Of a stretch of DNA of 64,000 nucleotides, positions 1 to 8,866 are shown in pieces (position 1 is the first letter of the stretch; the number at the start of each line of letters is the position of its first letter). A program made the translations under genes and the position numbers. Origin of the DNA: Actinotignum schaalii FB123-CNA-2 (GTDB lineage Bacteria > Actinomycetota > Actinomycetes > Actinomycetales > Actinomycetaceae); assembly GCF_000411135.1 (NCBI RefSeq), contig NZ_KE150263.1, positions 1 through 64,000 of the forward strand. The letters are read 5' to 3'. Under the pieces are notes generated by a model. That model had not been told where the DNA came from. It ran no database searches and saw only the letters and a program-made list of their open reading frames with translations.

Positions 1-80
1 TTCGAACCCGGTAGCTAAGGTTGTTTGCGCTGATGGTACTGCACTCGGTGGGGTGTGGGAGAGTAGGTTGCTGCCGCCAT
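1..80 (+). rRNA. rrf: 5S ribosomal RNA, 3' part (truncated by window start)
   Basis: The first 80 bases match the conserved 3' two thirds of actinobacterial 5S rRNA: the CCCGGTAGCTAAG segment, GCGCTGATGGTACTGCA, then GTGTGGGAGAGTAGG leading to the 3' strand of the terminal helix. The 5' part lies outside the window. A strong intrinsic terminator follows at once, so this is the end of an rrn operon. The exact 3' end is uncertain by a few bases. Confidence 0.9.
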
Positions 81-90
81 GTTTTTTAGA

Positions 91-145
91 GTGTGGGGTG
101 TGTTTATGTCTTTTTGGTAGGCATAGTACACACCCCACACTTTTT
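91..145 (+). terminator. Rho-independent terminator of the rRNA operon
   Basis: A perfect 12-bp stem (GTGTGGGGTGTG at 91-102 pairs with 129-140) is closed by a 26-nt loop and followed by TTTTT at 141-145. It lies 10 bases past the 5S rRNA. Confidence 0.9.
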
Positions 146-181
146 AATCTCTGCGCGCCAAAAATTCAAAGCTCAGCGCGC

Positions 182-206
182 GGCCGAGCTGGAGTCGGCC
201 TAAAAT
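182..206 (+). promoter_or_regulatory. Candidate promoter -10 with adjacent hairpin
   Basis: GGCCGA (182-187) and TCGGCC (195-200) form a short hairpin directly before TAAAAT (201-206), a good -10 hexamer 45 bases upstream of the first coding region. I see no convincing -35. The hairpin may equally be a second rrn terminator. Confidence 0.4.
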
Positions 207-251
207 AAGCACAGCATCGTGATTCTTAACAATCGAACTGCGAGGAATGAA

Positions 252-1976
252 ATGTCTGACCACGAAGAGTGGAGCCAAGAGCGCTCCGAAGACGACCGTC
301 CGAAAGGACAATGGCGGTCCGCGCGGCAACGGCGCGAACCCTCGCAGCACGATGGAGAGGGCGGCGCGACCCGCGATTCGGGCGATCCCCGCGATGCCTG
401 GAATGACCGCCGCGGAGGCCCACGGCGTCGGGATAATCGAGAAGAAAACTGGAACCGTCACCAAGGGGACCGACGTAGTGGCCGTCGTTATGATCGCGGC
501 CACGACCGTGACTCCTGGGAATCGCGAGATTCCCGTGGCGGGCGCGATGGTGGTTCCCGGCGCTCTTCGTGGAACCGTCAGGGTGAATTCCACGATGGTA
601 GCGGCGAACGCGGACAGAAGGGTGGATTCCACAACCGACGTGACCGTGACAACCATCGTGGATACCGGCGCGATTGGAATGACAGGGATTCGAGTGAATC
701 GCGCGAATCCCGAGGTTCCTGGGATCGCGGCGGTGAAGGCCGCTACGACCGGCGCGGCGGACGGGGTGGCCAGTGGCGCGATAATCGCCGGGGCCAGGAC
801 AGGCGATTCGGGGAGCGGCGTGATGATCGTTATAATGAGCGTTCCGGGCGCGAAGATCGTCGTCGTACCAACGAAAACGAACCCCGTGATAATAACAACT
901 ACGGGCGCCGCGACCAGTATGACGACAAGCAGCAGTTTGATCGCGGTGAGCGCCGGCGTGACAACCACCGGCAGGATGGCCGGCGCCGTGATGAGCGCCG
1001 TCGCGATAGCTACAGGCGTGACGAACGTGGTGGACATCGCGAAGAAGATAAAAGCCGGCGTGATGACCGCCGCAGCCGCGGCGTGAAAGATCCCTTTATT
1101 CCGGAAACGGTTAATGCACAGGATCTCGCGGCGGAATCGCGTCGTAAACTCAAGGTTCTCGCGCCAGCGGTGTCCGAGAACGTGGCGCGGCATCTGGTTT
1201 ATGCCGGATCCATGATGGATCAGAACCCGGAACTCGCCTACGAGCACGCGAAAGCAGCCTACCGGCACGCCGCGCGCATCGACATCGTGCGTGAGGCACT
1301 GGGATTGACGTCCTACTTGACCGGCCGGTACTCCGAAGCTCTGCGTGAACTGCGCACCTATCGGCGCATGACCGATGATTACTCGCATGTGGCCCTTGAG
1401 GCTGATTCCGAGCGCGGATTGGGGCGGCCTGAAAAGGCTCTTGCCTTTATTGCTGAAATTCCGCTCAAGCGGCTCAATACCGCCACCACGCTCGAATTGG
1501 CGCTGGTGACGTCCGGCGCCCGTGCGGACGCGGGGGATTCCGAGGCCGGACTGGCCGTCCTGGAGAAAATCAAGGTTGAGAACCTTGATGAAGAATTACG
1601 CGCCCGCGTTGAGCTCATTAAGGCAGATCGTCTCGAAGAACTAGGACGCGTGGAGGAGGCCGAAGATCTGCGTGCGCGCTGGAATCCGGTCTACAATGCA
1701 GAAGGCGAAGTCGAGCTTTTCACCGCGGACGAGCCTGAGTCCGAGACAACAGACGTGCCCGATTTTGAAACCGAGACGAACGAAGACGCGGAAACGGAAG
1801 CGGAACAGGCATCGGAAGTGGAGCATAAGGCCGGGGCACTAGCTGAGTCTGATACGACATCCGAGAGTGAACCGACGTGTGCAGCCGAAGCCGAACATGA
1901 AGTGGCGCACGAAGCTGAGGCCGAGGCGCAGGTAAACTCGGAGACGGACTCCGAGCAGGAATCAGAAGAAGAATAA
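252..1976 (+). CDS. Arg/Asp/Gly-rich disordered protein with TPR-like domain and acidic tail (Rv1691-type)
   Basis: The 574-residue protein has three parts. Residues about 5-277 are almost entirely R, D, G, E, S, N and Q, full of RRD, RDR, RGG and YDRG words. Residues about 280-490 form a helical TPR-like domain (alternating LAYEHAKAAYRHAAR and YSEALRELRTYRR type helices). Residues about 490-574 are a Glu/Ala/Thr acidic tail. The ATG at 252 is preferred over one 11 codons upstream because GAGGA (242-246) sits at the right distance. The position before the HAD phosphatase and tlyA matches M. tuberculosis Rv1691, a much shorter TPR protein, so the basic arm looks like a lineage addition. The RGG-like composition suggests RNA binding or condensate formation (inference). 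The stop overlaps the next ATG by one base. Confidence 0.85.
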   Translation: MSDHEEWSQERSEDDRPKGQWRSARQRREPSQHDGEGGATRDSGDPRDAWNDRRGGPRRRDNREENWNRHQGDRRSGRRYDRGHDRDSWESRDSRGGRDGGSRRSSWNRQGEFHDGSGERGQKGGFHNRRDRDNHRGYRRDWNDRDSSESRESRGSWDRGGEGRYDRRGGRGGQWRDNRRGQDRRFGERRDDRYNERSGREDRRRTNENEPRDNNNYGRRDQYDDKQQFDRGERRRDNHRQDGRRRDERRRDSYRRDERGGHREEDKSRRDDRRSRGVKDPFIPETVNAQDLAAESRRKLKVLAPAVSENVARHLVYAGSMMDQNPELAYEHAKAAYRHAARIDIVREALGLTSYLTGRYSEALRELRTYRRMTDDYSHVALEADSERGLGRPEKALAFIAEIPLKRLNTATTLELALVTSGARADAGDSEAGLAVLEKIKVENLDEELRARVELIKADRLEELGRVEEAEDLRARWNPVYNAEGEVELFTADEPESETTDVPDFETETNEDAETEAEQASEVEHKAGALAESDTTSESEPTCAAEAEHEVAHEAEAEAQVNSETDSEQESEEE

Positions 1977-2992
1977 TGGTGAGCCTGATATCCCATTTTG
2001 ACGGCGCGATTTTCGATCTGGACGGTGTCGTTTACCTCGGCACCGATCCGGCCCCTCACGCTGCCGATGCCTACGGACGCGCCATCGCTGCTGGTATGCG
2101 CCCGCTTTTCCTCACCAATAATGCCTCGCGCACCCAGGAAGAAGTCGCCGCGCACCTCGCAACAGTGGGAATTTCAGCCCCGGCATCAACGGTGCTTACC
2201 TCTGCAATGGCAAGTACGCAGCTCGCCGTGTCGCGAGTACCTGCCGGCGCAAAAGCCCTCGTTATCGGGGGCAACGGTCTGCATCGTGCGGTGAGTGAAA
2301 CTAGCCTCGTTCCGGTATCATCCGCGGATGATAACCCCGACGTGGTCATTATGGGGTTTTACCCGACAATTGACTGGGCAGCGCTTTCAGAAGTCGCCCT
2401 GGCCATTCGCCGCGGCGCCCTTTTCGTGGCCACGAATCTCGATGCCACCCTGCCCATGGAGCGTGGATTTATGGTCGGTTGCGGATCCCTCGTGGCTGCA
2501 GTAGTTAACGCCACCGGGGTGCAACCACTCTCCGCGGGCAAACCCGATCCTGCGATTTTTGCCATTGGGATGGATATGCTCGGCGCCAGCCATCCTCTCG
2601 CTATTGGTGACCGGCTCAATACCGATATTCGTGGAGCGCGTGCCGCAGGTATCGCCAGTCTCCACGTGCTTACCGGAGTGAGTTCTGCTCGCGATATTAT
2701 GCTGGCTGCACAGGAAGAACGCCCCGATTATCTCGGTGATGATCTGCGGGTCCTCAACGAGGACTACCCGGAGATTCATCGGGAAGGTGAACGCTGGGTG
2801 GCAGGCACATCCTGGGCACAGGTTGAGGAGGGACACGACGGCGCAGCGGCCCGCTTGGTCACCTCCGATGGATGCGGGCCACATTTGGGGCTGGATACTT
2901 ACCGGGCCGCGGTGCACGCGGTATGGGAGGCCCGAGATCGCGGGCTGGAGGGGAACGTCACGCTCGAGGAGATCATCGTGGAGCGGCGATGA
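1976..2992 (+). CDS. HAD-IIA family phosphatase (glycerol-3-phosphate phosphatase-like)
   Basis: This 338-residue protein opens with the HAD motif I FDLDGVVYLG (nucleophile and acid/base Asp14 and Asp16), followed by the motif II region LFLTNNAS, the motif III Lys189 in AGKPDPAIF and the motif IV acidic patch GDRLNTDI. The layout fits the NagD/AUM subgroup with a C2 cap. The orthologous position in M. tuberculosis is Rv1692, a glycerol-3-phosphate phosphatase acting in phospholipid recycling; the substrate here is inferred from synteny. Translation is coupled to the upstream gene (TAATG) and to the downstream gene (ATGA). Confidence 0.88.
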   Translation: MVSLISHFDGAIFDLDGVVYLGTDPAPHAADAYGRAIAAGMRPLFLTNNASRTQEEVAAHLATVGISAPASTVLTSAMASTQLAVSRVPAGAKALVIGGNGLHRAVSETSLVPVSSADDNPDVVIMGFYPTIDWAALSEVALAIRRGALFVATNLDATLPMERGFMVGCGSLVAAVVNATGVQPLSAGKPDPAIFAIGMDMLGASHPLAIGDRLNTDIRGARAAGIASLHVLTGVSSARDIMLAAQEERPDYLGDDLRVLNEDYPEIHREGERWVAGTSWAQVEEGHDGAAARLVTSDGCGPHLGLDTYRAAVHAVWEARDRGLEGNVTLEEIIVERR

Positions 2993-3165
2993 CGGACCAG
3001 GAAAGAGCCACGGCGCCGGAGGCAACGGTACCGTTGCCGAGCGCTCCGCTCAATATTGAAGCCGCCTTGGAGAATCTCAACGAACTCGATCTGCCCGAAC
3101 AGATTGAACAGTTGGAGGCGATTCACACCGAACTCGGTCGGCGCTTATCCCGGGCGCGGCTCTAA
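2989..3165 (+). CDS. Small conserved protein of the tlyA operon (Rv1693-type)
   Basis: A 58-residue frame starts in an ATGA overlap with the phosphatase gene. It has a flexible N-terminus and an amphipathic helical half (IEAALENLNELDLPEQIEQL then LEAIHTELGRRLSRARL). Its place between the HAD phosphatase and tlyA matches the small hypothetical Rv1693. No catalytic motif is visible; the helical pattern is consistent with a coiled-coil partner protein. Function unknown. Confidence 0.75.
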   Translation: MTDQERATAPEATVPLPSAPLNIEAALENLNELDLPEQIEQLEAIHTELGRRLSRARL

Positions 3166-3182
3166 ATCAGAAAGGCGAGCCT

Positions 3183-4019
3183 ATGGGGCGTTTAAGGCGC
3201 GTTGATGCGGAACTTGTCCGGCGCGGGCTCGCGCGCTCTCGCCAGGATGCTGCGGTGCTCATTCGTGAAGGTCAGGTATTCCTTGACGGAGCTGAGGTAA
3301 CGAAACCCGCTCGACAGATGGATCCGGCACAGGCGCTTTTGGTGAAAGAAGCGGCTCAGGATCGTTACGTCTCCCGCGGAGCATATAAACTCCTGGGAGC
3401 CCTCGATTATCTCGGAGACGCCGGCCCGCGTGTGGAAGGAGTCCGTGCCCTGGATGCGGGCGCTTCCACGGGTGGATTTACCGATGTGCTGCTGCGGCGC
3501 GGTGCTGCCCACGTGGTTGCCGTGGATGTTGGCTACGGCCAACTGGCCTGGAAGCTCCGTGAAGACCCTCGTGTCACCGTGCTGGAACGCACGAATGTGC
3601 GCACCCTGGATCCCGCGGCGGTCGCCCCCGCGCCTGATCTGGTTGTGGGGGATCTATCTTTTATTTCTTTGCGGCTCCTCGTTGCCCCGCTCGCTGCGGC
3701 GAGTTCGCCAACGGCCGATTTTTTGCTTATGGTCAAGCCTCAATTCGAGGTGGGTCGGGAAAAAATCGGTGCGCACGGGGTGGTACGAAACCCGGAGTAC
3801 CACGTTGAGGCGGTATGCGACGTCGCCCTTTCCGCCCGTGCCGCAGGGCTGGGCCTGCAAGCGATCGCGCCTTCGCCCCTTCCTGGACCGGCGGGGAACG
3901 TTGAATACTTTCTTTATATGAAGAAAAATGCTATTGATCAGCTTGGCGAGAACCTCGAAGAAAGTGTCCGGGCCGCGGTGAAAGCTGGACCAGCGGGGCA
4001 AGGACGGCCAGCGCGGTAG
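3183..4019 (+). CDS. tlyA: TlyA family rRNA (cytidine-2'-O)-methyltransferase
   Basis: The 278-residue protein has an N-terminal S4 RNA-binding domain (about 4-64), the YVSRGAYKL segment (62-70) that carries a conserved lysine, and an FtsJ/RrmJ-type SAM site DAGASTGGF (91-99), followed by VVGDLSFISLR and KPQFEVGREK. TlyA enzymes methylate 2'-OH of cytidines in 16S and 23S rRNA, a modification linked to capreomycin sensitivity and to haemolysin annotations in mycobacteria. AAAGGCGAG precedes the ATG. The neighbours (HAD phosphatase, nadK, recN) are the standard actinobacterial order. Confidence 0.92.
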   Translation: MGRLRRVDAELVRRGLARSRQDAAVLIREGQVFLDGAEVTKPARQMDPAQALLVKEAAQDRYVSRGAYKLLGALDYLGDAGPRVEGVRALDAGASTGGFTDVLLRRGAAHVVAVDVGYGQLAWKLREDPRVTVLERTNVRTLDPAAVAPAPDLVVGDLSFISLRLLVAPLAAASSPTADFLLMVKPQFEVGREKIGAHGVVRNPEYHVEAVCDVALSARAAGLGLQAIAPSPLPGPAGNVEYFLYMKKNAIDQLGENLEESVRAAVKAGPAGQGRPAR

Positions 4020-4053
4020 CGGGGTAGGATACCTGGGAGAGGGGAGGCATTCG

Positions 4054-4899
4054 ATGGCAGAACCAAAAGTCGCCCTGGTCGTCAATCGCACGTTACCACC
4101 GCAGATGGAGCGCGCCGCTCACGATGCGATTGTCGCCCTAGAAGACCGCGGCGTACGGGTGGATACCAGTGAAACTCTGGCGGGTGCCCGCAATGCGGAT
4201 CTCATCCTCGTCATGGGTGGGGACGGCACGATTTTGCGCGGGGCTGAGTTAGGACGTAGTACCGGCGTGCCCATCCTCGGTATTAACTACGGGCATATGG
4301 GTTTTCTTTCCGAAGCTCAACCTGATGAGCTCCCTGCCGTCGTGGAAAGGATTGCCGCGCGCGATTGGGTTATTTCCGAACGAATGACCATTGATGTGCA
4401 TGTGCAGCGCCCGGATGGCTCCTGTAACGTCCAGTGGGCCCTCAACGAAGTATCGGTGGAAAAGGCTTTTAATTCGCGTCTCATCGAAGCTTCTATCGGT
4501 GTGGACGGGCGCGAAATCTCTGCTTTCAAAGCCGACGCGGTGCTACTCTCCACGCCCACCGGTTCTACTGCCTACAATTTTTCGGCGGGTGGACCGGTGG
4601 TATGGCCCAGCGTGGAAGCACTTCTTCTCACCCCGGTGGCCGCTCACGCGCTTTTCACCCGTCCTCTGGTGGTGAGCCCCTACTCAACCTTGGAAGTACG
4701 GGTTTTGCGTGATGAGGCGATGGTTTCCTGCGATTCACGGCGCCGGCTCGTCGCACCTGAAGGGACCGTGATTACCGCGGTGCGGGGGGAGCGTCCCGTC
4801 AAGCTCGCCCGACTGAATGAAACCCCTTTCTCCGGGCGTCTGGTGGCGCGCTTCCACCTGCCGGTGCGCGGCTGGCGCGAGCGTGAGGTACGGGAATGA
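4054..4899 (+). CDS. nadK: NAD kinase
   Basis: NAD kinase phosphorylates NAD+ to NADP+ in the cytoplasm. The 281-residue protein has the diagnostic GGDGT motif (55-59) followed by ILRGAE, the NE dinucleotide-binding element ALNEVSVEK, and the STPTGSTAYNFSAGGP loop beginning near residue 166. GGGGAGG upstream gives a strong ribosome binding site. The stop is in an ATGA overlap with recN, so the two genes are translationally coupled, as in mycobacteria. Confidence 0.94.
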   Translation: MAEPKVALVVNRTLPPQMERAAHDAIVALEDRGVRVDTSETLAGARNADLILVMGGDGTILRGAELGRSTGVPILGINYGHMGFLSEAQPDELPAVVERIAARDWVISERMTIDVHVQRPDGSCNVQWALNEVSVEKAFNSRLIEASIGVDGREISAFKADAVLLSTPTGSTAYNFSAGGPVVWPSVEALLLTPVAAHALFTRPLVVSPYSTLEVRVLRDEAMVSCDSRRRLVAPEGTVITAVRGERPVKLARLNETPFSGRLVARFHLPVRGWREREVRE

Positions 4900-6611
4900 T
4901 CGAACAGGTACGTATCCGCAATCTCGGTGTTATCGCGGAAGCCGAGCTTAATCTATCTCGCGGGCTCACCGCACTAACGGGGGAAACCGGGGCGGGAAAA
5001 ACTATGGCGGTGACCTCCCTTACGTTGCTTCTCGGAGCTAAAGCGAATCCCGCACGGGTGCGGGCCGGGGCCGTCCAAGCGGAAGTGGAAGGAACGTTTC
5101 TCGTGGACGCGACTTCCCCGTTGCTGGAACGTATCGCCGAGGCAGGGGGGCGGTATGACGTTGAAGGCGATACCGCTGCTGTGATTATTGCTCGGCATAT
5201 TCCCGCGAAGGGGCGTTCCCGTGCCTTTGTTGGAGGCCGGTCAGTACCCACCGCGGTGCTGACCGATATCGCGGCCGAACTTGTCACCGTGCACGGCCAA
5301 TCCGATCAGATTCGGTTGGGTAACCCCGGCCAGCAGCGCGCTGCGGTCGATGAATTCGGAGGTGAAACGATCACGCGGGCCAAAACAACGTGGGAACAGG
5401 CGTGGAAAAACTACGGTGAAGCCCGCGAAGCCCGCGATACCTTTCAGGCAGGTGCACAGCGCGCTGCTCAACAGCGTTTAGCCTACCGAGCCTTGCTTGA
5501 CAAAGTTGAGGCGGTCGATCCGCATCCCGGTGAAGAAGAAACTCTGCGGGCGCGCGCCCGGGTGCTTGAAAATGCGGTGGAAATGTACGGGGCATACTCC
5601 GCGGCTGCCGAAGCACTGAGCGGGAGCGACACCGAAAACGGAGCCATATCCGCGCTGGGTAGCGCGGCCGCGCAACTCGAGCGTGTTCTTGAACTCAGCG
5701 GCCCTGATGTGCCGAATACACAACTTCGGGAGCTACGCGAACGCTTGGAAAATGCCGAAGCCGATATCAACGATATTTATGCCGATATCGCAGAATTAGC
5801 TCGTGGTACCCAAGCCCAACCCGAGGAGCTCTCTACGATTTATTCGCGCCGCTCCGAACTGGCCGGGCTGCGCAAACAGCTGGGAATGAGCGGCGAAGAA
5901 ATCCTGCGCGCCGCCGCTGAGGCCCGAGCGGGTCTAGAGAACCTCGATGATCCAGCGGCCACTCTAGAACGTCTTGAGAAGGAGCTTTCGCACGCTCATA
6001 CGGCCATGGAACAAGCCGGAGCAGCCCTACGTGCCGCGCGTGCCGCTGCCGGGGAAGAACTCGCCCGTGCTGTGGAAACGGAACTTCCCGAGCTCTCGCT
6101 GCCCGATGCCCACTTCACCGTGGCTGTCAGCGCCGCGGATCCTGGGCCAGCCGGTGCGGATTCCGTCACTTTTTTGCTAGCCGCCCACCGCGGTGCGCCG
6201 CTGTCCCCGCTCGCATCGGGTGCTTCGGGCGGTGAGCTCTCGCGAGTTATGCTCGCCCTCGAAGTGGGATTGGCGGCCCGGCGTGCTCAGCGGGGCCACA
6301 CTTTCCTCTTCGACGAAGTTGATGCCGGGATTGGGGGCCGTGCTGCCACTGCCGTTGGGAAAAGACTGGCAAAACTGGCTGGTAGTGCCCAGGTTATTGT
6401 TGTTACTCACCTTGCCCAGGTCGCGGCCTATGCCGAGCACCAACTCGTCGTCGTGAAACAACTTGAAGAAAGTACCGCGCGCACGGAGCTGCGTGACGTC
6501 ACGGGGCCGGAACGCGAAGCAGAACTCGCCCGTATGCTTTCGGGCAGCGATACCGATGTGGCACGCGCGCACGCCGCTGAGCTACTTAAGGCCGCGAGTG
6601 TGGCACTATAA
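4896..6611 (+). CDS. recN: DNA repair protein RecN
   Basis: RecN is an SMC-like ATPase that acts at double-strand breaks. The 571-residue protein has Walker A GETGAGKT (29-36), a long central helical arm rich in A/E/R (about 155-380), an ABC signature within ASGASGGELSRV (about 441) and Walker B FLFDEVDAGIGG (about 469-480). Its length fits the family. No GAAC-N4-GTTC LexA box is visible in front of it, so SOS control, if any, would have to come from further upstream in the operon. Confidence 0.93.
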   Translation: MIEQVRIRNLGVIAEAELNLSRGLTALTGETGAGKTMAVTSLTLLLGAKANPARVRAGAVQAEVEGTFLVDATSPLLERIAEAGGRYDVEGDTAAVIIARHIPAKGRSRAFVGGRSVPTAVLTDIAAELVTVHGQSDQIRLGNPGQQRAAVDEFGGETITRAKTTWEQAWKNYGEAREARDTFQAGAQRAAQQRLAYRALLDKVEAVDPHPGEEETLRARARVLENAVEMYGAYSAAAEALSGSDTENGAISALGSAAAQLERVLELSGPDVPNTQLRELRERLENAEADINDIYADIAELARGTQAQPEELSTIYSRRSELAGLRKQLGMSGEEILRAAAEARAGLENLDDPAATLERLEKELSHAHTAMEQAGAALRAARAAAGEELARAVETELPELSLPDAHFTVAVSAADPGPAGADSVTFLLAAHRGAPLSPLASGASGGELSRVMLALEVGLAARRAQRGHTFLFDEVDAGIGGRAATAVGKRLAKLAGSAQVIVVTHLAQVAAYAEHQLVVVKQLEESTARTELRDVTGPEREAELARMLSGSDTDVARAHAAELLKAASVAL

Positions 6612-6616
6612 AGCTT

Positions 6617-7792
6617 GTGGCATCGAAGTTATGGCGAAAAAAGAAGGTCGTTGCGGAAGGCACCCTGGCCGGTCCGGCCCGGGTGGACGCACGCACCAAA
6701 AATCTCACTCGTCGTCTCCAAGCCGGCGATGTAGCGATTATTAACCACACGGATCTGGATAGGGTGGCCGCGGAAAACCTTGTCGCCGCGCAGCCCGTTG
6801 CCGTGCTCAATGCCGCGAAATCTATCTCGGGGCGCTACCCAAATCTTGGCCCGGCGATCCTGGAAGAAGCCGGTATCCCGCTCATCGATGACCTCGGCCC
6901 AGAAATTATGGATATTTCGGAGGGCCAGTGGGTCGATATTGATGGGGCACGCGTGGTGGCAGGCGGACGCGTTATTGCGGAAGGCACTTTACAAACCGCC
7001 CAGAGCATCGCGCGTGATAGCGAGGCCGCCCGCGCGGGCATGACCGTGCAACTGCGAGCTTTCGCCGCCAATACCCTCGAATATCTCAACGAAGAACAGG
7101 GACTCATCCTCGATGGGGTGGGAATTCCAGATATCCGTACGTCCATGGAGCACCGGCACGTGCTCGTGGTGGTGCGCGGCTACGACTACCGTGAAGACCT
7201 GCGCGCCCTGCGTCCCTATATTCGGGAAAATCGCCCGCTCATGATCGGGGTGGATGGCGGAGCGGATGCTCTTCTGGAACTTGGCTACACCCCGGATATT
7301 ATCGTGGGTGATATGGATTCGGTTTCCGATAAAGCGTTGCGCTGCGGTGCCGAGGTGGTGGTGCACGCCTACCGCGATGGGCGCGCACCCGGCAAGAAGC
7401 GGGTGGAGGATCTGGGAGTGGATCACGTGGTCTTCCCGGCTACCGGGACTTCCGAAGACGTTGCCATGCTGCTGGCTGATTCCAAAGGCGCCAAGCTCAT
7501 TGTGGCGGTGGGTACTCACAATACGATTCTGGAATTCCTCGATAAGGGCCGGGCGGGAATGGCCTCAACGTTCCTCACCCGCCTGGTGGTGGGTGGCAAA
7601 CTCATTGACGCGAAAGGTGTTTCACGCCTCTATCGTTCCTCGATTTCGAATTGGATGCTCGTTGCCCTCATTCTTGCGGGAGTTTTTGCACTCTTCGCGG
7701 CCCTGGCCGTTACCGGTGCGGGCCAAACCTTCCTGTCCGTGCTCACCACTCGCCTCGGGGATCTTGCCGAGTGGTTCCGTAATCTCTTCTAG
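6617..7792 (+). CDS. steA: SteA-like cell separation protein (Rv1697-type)
   Basis: The 391-residue protein has a cytoplasmic domain containing a thiamine-pyrophosphokinase-like region (IGVDGGADALLELGYTPDI about 210-230, then VGDMDSVSDKAL) and a C-terminal membrane segment about 345-368 (WMLVALILAGVFALFAALAV). This is the architecture of SteA/Rv1697, which in Corynebacterium works with the adjacent SteB to promote daughter-cell separation. The start is a GTG six bases after the recN stop; the ribosome binding site is weak, so a few codons of uncertainty remain. Confidence 0.82.
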   Translation: MASKLWRKKKVVAEGTLAGPARVDARTKNLTRRLQAGDVAIINHTDLDRVAAENLVAAQPVAVLNAAKSISGRYPNLGPAILEEAGIPLIDDLGPEIMDISEGQWVDIDGARVVAGGRVIAEGTLQTAQSIARDSEAARAGMTVQLRAFAANTLEYLNEEQGLILDGVGIPDIRTSMEHRHVLVVVRGYDYREDLRALRPYIRENRPLMIGVDGGADALLELGYTPDIIVGDMDSVSDKALRCGAEVVVHAYRDGRAPGKKRVEDLGVDHVVFPATGTSEDVAMLLADSKGAKLIVAVGTHNTILEFLDKGRAGMASTFLTRLVVGGKLIDAKGVSRLYRSSISNWMLVALILAGVFALFAALAVTGAGQTFLSVLTTRLGDLAEWFRNLF

Positions 7793-7804
7793 GAAAGTTA
7801 GCTG

Positions 7805-8851
7805 ATGGTTGATTTTAGGTATCATCTCGTTTCCCTGGTCTCGGTGTTTTTAGCGCTGGCCATCGGAGTGATTCTCGGGGCCGGGCCGCTGCAAAATTCC
7901 ATCGCGCACGGGCTTACCGGCCAGGTGGATTCCCTGCGTGAATCGCGTGACAAGATGCGCGTGGAACTCGATCAACGCGGGGCACAGCTTGATGCTGCGT
8001 CGACGGCGCTGCTAGGTGCCGGCGAGCAACTTAATGCCGGAACGCTGACCAACCGGCGCGTTGCTATCGTGGCGGCAGCCGGGGCCGACGGAGCTATCGT
8101 GGAGAAAACCCGGCAGAGCCTGACCGCGGCCGGGGCTCGTATCACGGGTGAAATCACCCTGGCTCCAGCTTTTACGGATACCGAATACGCTACCTACCGT
8201 TCCACCCTTTCCGGTAACCTCGGCTCTTATGTCAAGGACTTGCCGGCCGGTGGTTCCGCGGATGCGATTCTCGGGGCGGCCGTGGATACCGTGGTACGCT
8301 CTGCGCCGGAAGATGCGGGGGCGACGACGCTCATCACTCTTCTCACCTCTCCGGAAAATAAGCTGATTGACGTGGCGGTTGCTCCGAGTGAAGCCGCGGA
8401 GGTGGTTGTTTTCATCACCTCGGATCCGGCTGAGACCGCACCGGTTCCCGCCGATAAGGCGACCACTTCGCCGCATATTACGGATACCTACCAGGCTGCC
8501 TTTGCGGCTATTGCCGGGCGGGGCCCGGCCGTGGCCGTCGGTGCGGGAACAGACGGAAACTCGGTGTTGGGAGCCGTGCGTTCAGCAAAAAACGGATCCA
8601 CGGTGGATTCTGCGCAAACCGCGCTTGGTGATGTCAATATTCCCATGGCGGCAGCTGCCGAATTGCATGAACGCCACGTACACCTCGGGGTAGCGCCCGG
8701 AGCGGATAGCGCGATTGGGGAGCGCCAAAGTGCCTCCGCACCCGCGCAAACAGCGCCCGCTCCGCAGCCTGAACAGGCTCCTGCTCCGGCCCCCGCACCC
8801 GCGGAAGGCGGGCAAGCTCCCGAAGGCGGGCAGGCCCCGGCTGGGCAGTAA
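7805..8851 (+). CDS. steB: SteB/MctB family membrane-anchored protein (copper transporter MctB annotation)
   Basis: The 348-residue protein begins with the conserved VDFRYHLVSLVSVFLALAIG membrane anchor of the MctB/SteB family (residues about 2-28), followed by a short coiled coil (about 35-65), an extracytoplasmic domain, and a Pro/Ala/Gln-rich tail (about 305-348) of APAP and GGQAP words. Rv1698 was described as copper transport protein MctB, while the Corynebacterium orthologue SteB acts with SteA in cell separation. Adjacency to steA here supports the SteAB reading; a copper role cannot be judged from sequence. Confidence 0.8.
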   Translation: MVDFRYHLVSLVSVFLALAIGVILGAGPLQNSIAHGLTGQVDSLRESRDKMRVELDQRGAQLDAASTALLGAGEQLNAGTLTNRRVAIVAAAGADGAIVEKTRQSLTAAGARITGEITLAPAFTDTEYATYRSTLSGNLGSYVKDLPAGGSADAILGAAVDTVVRSAPEDAGATTLITLLTSPENKLIDVAVAPSEAAEVVVFITSDPAETAPVPADKATTSPHITDTYQAAFAAIAGRGPAVAVGAGTDGNSVLGAVRSAKNGSTVDSAQTALGDVNIPMAAAAELHERHVHLGVAPGADSAIGERQSASAPAQTAPAPQPEQAPAPAPAPAEGGQAPEGGQAPAGQ

Positions 8852-8854
8852 CGG

Positions 8855-8860
8855 TACCAT
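8855..8860 (+). promoter_or_regulatory. TANNNT hexamer (TACCAT) six bases before an ATG
   Basis: TACCAT precedes the ATG at 8867 by six bases, the geometry of a leaderless transcript. It lies inside the operon, just after the steB stop, so it may be an internal promoter or chance. Confidence 0.3.
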
Positions 8861-8866
8861 GGGTGC

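Noticed and set aside
144-1388. Long open frame on the minus strand across the Arg-rich gene
   Set aside because: It is the antisense of the CGN/GAY-rich repeats and gives an unnatural Ala/Val/Ile/Thr-only protein; no start signal or family feature.
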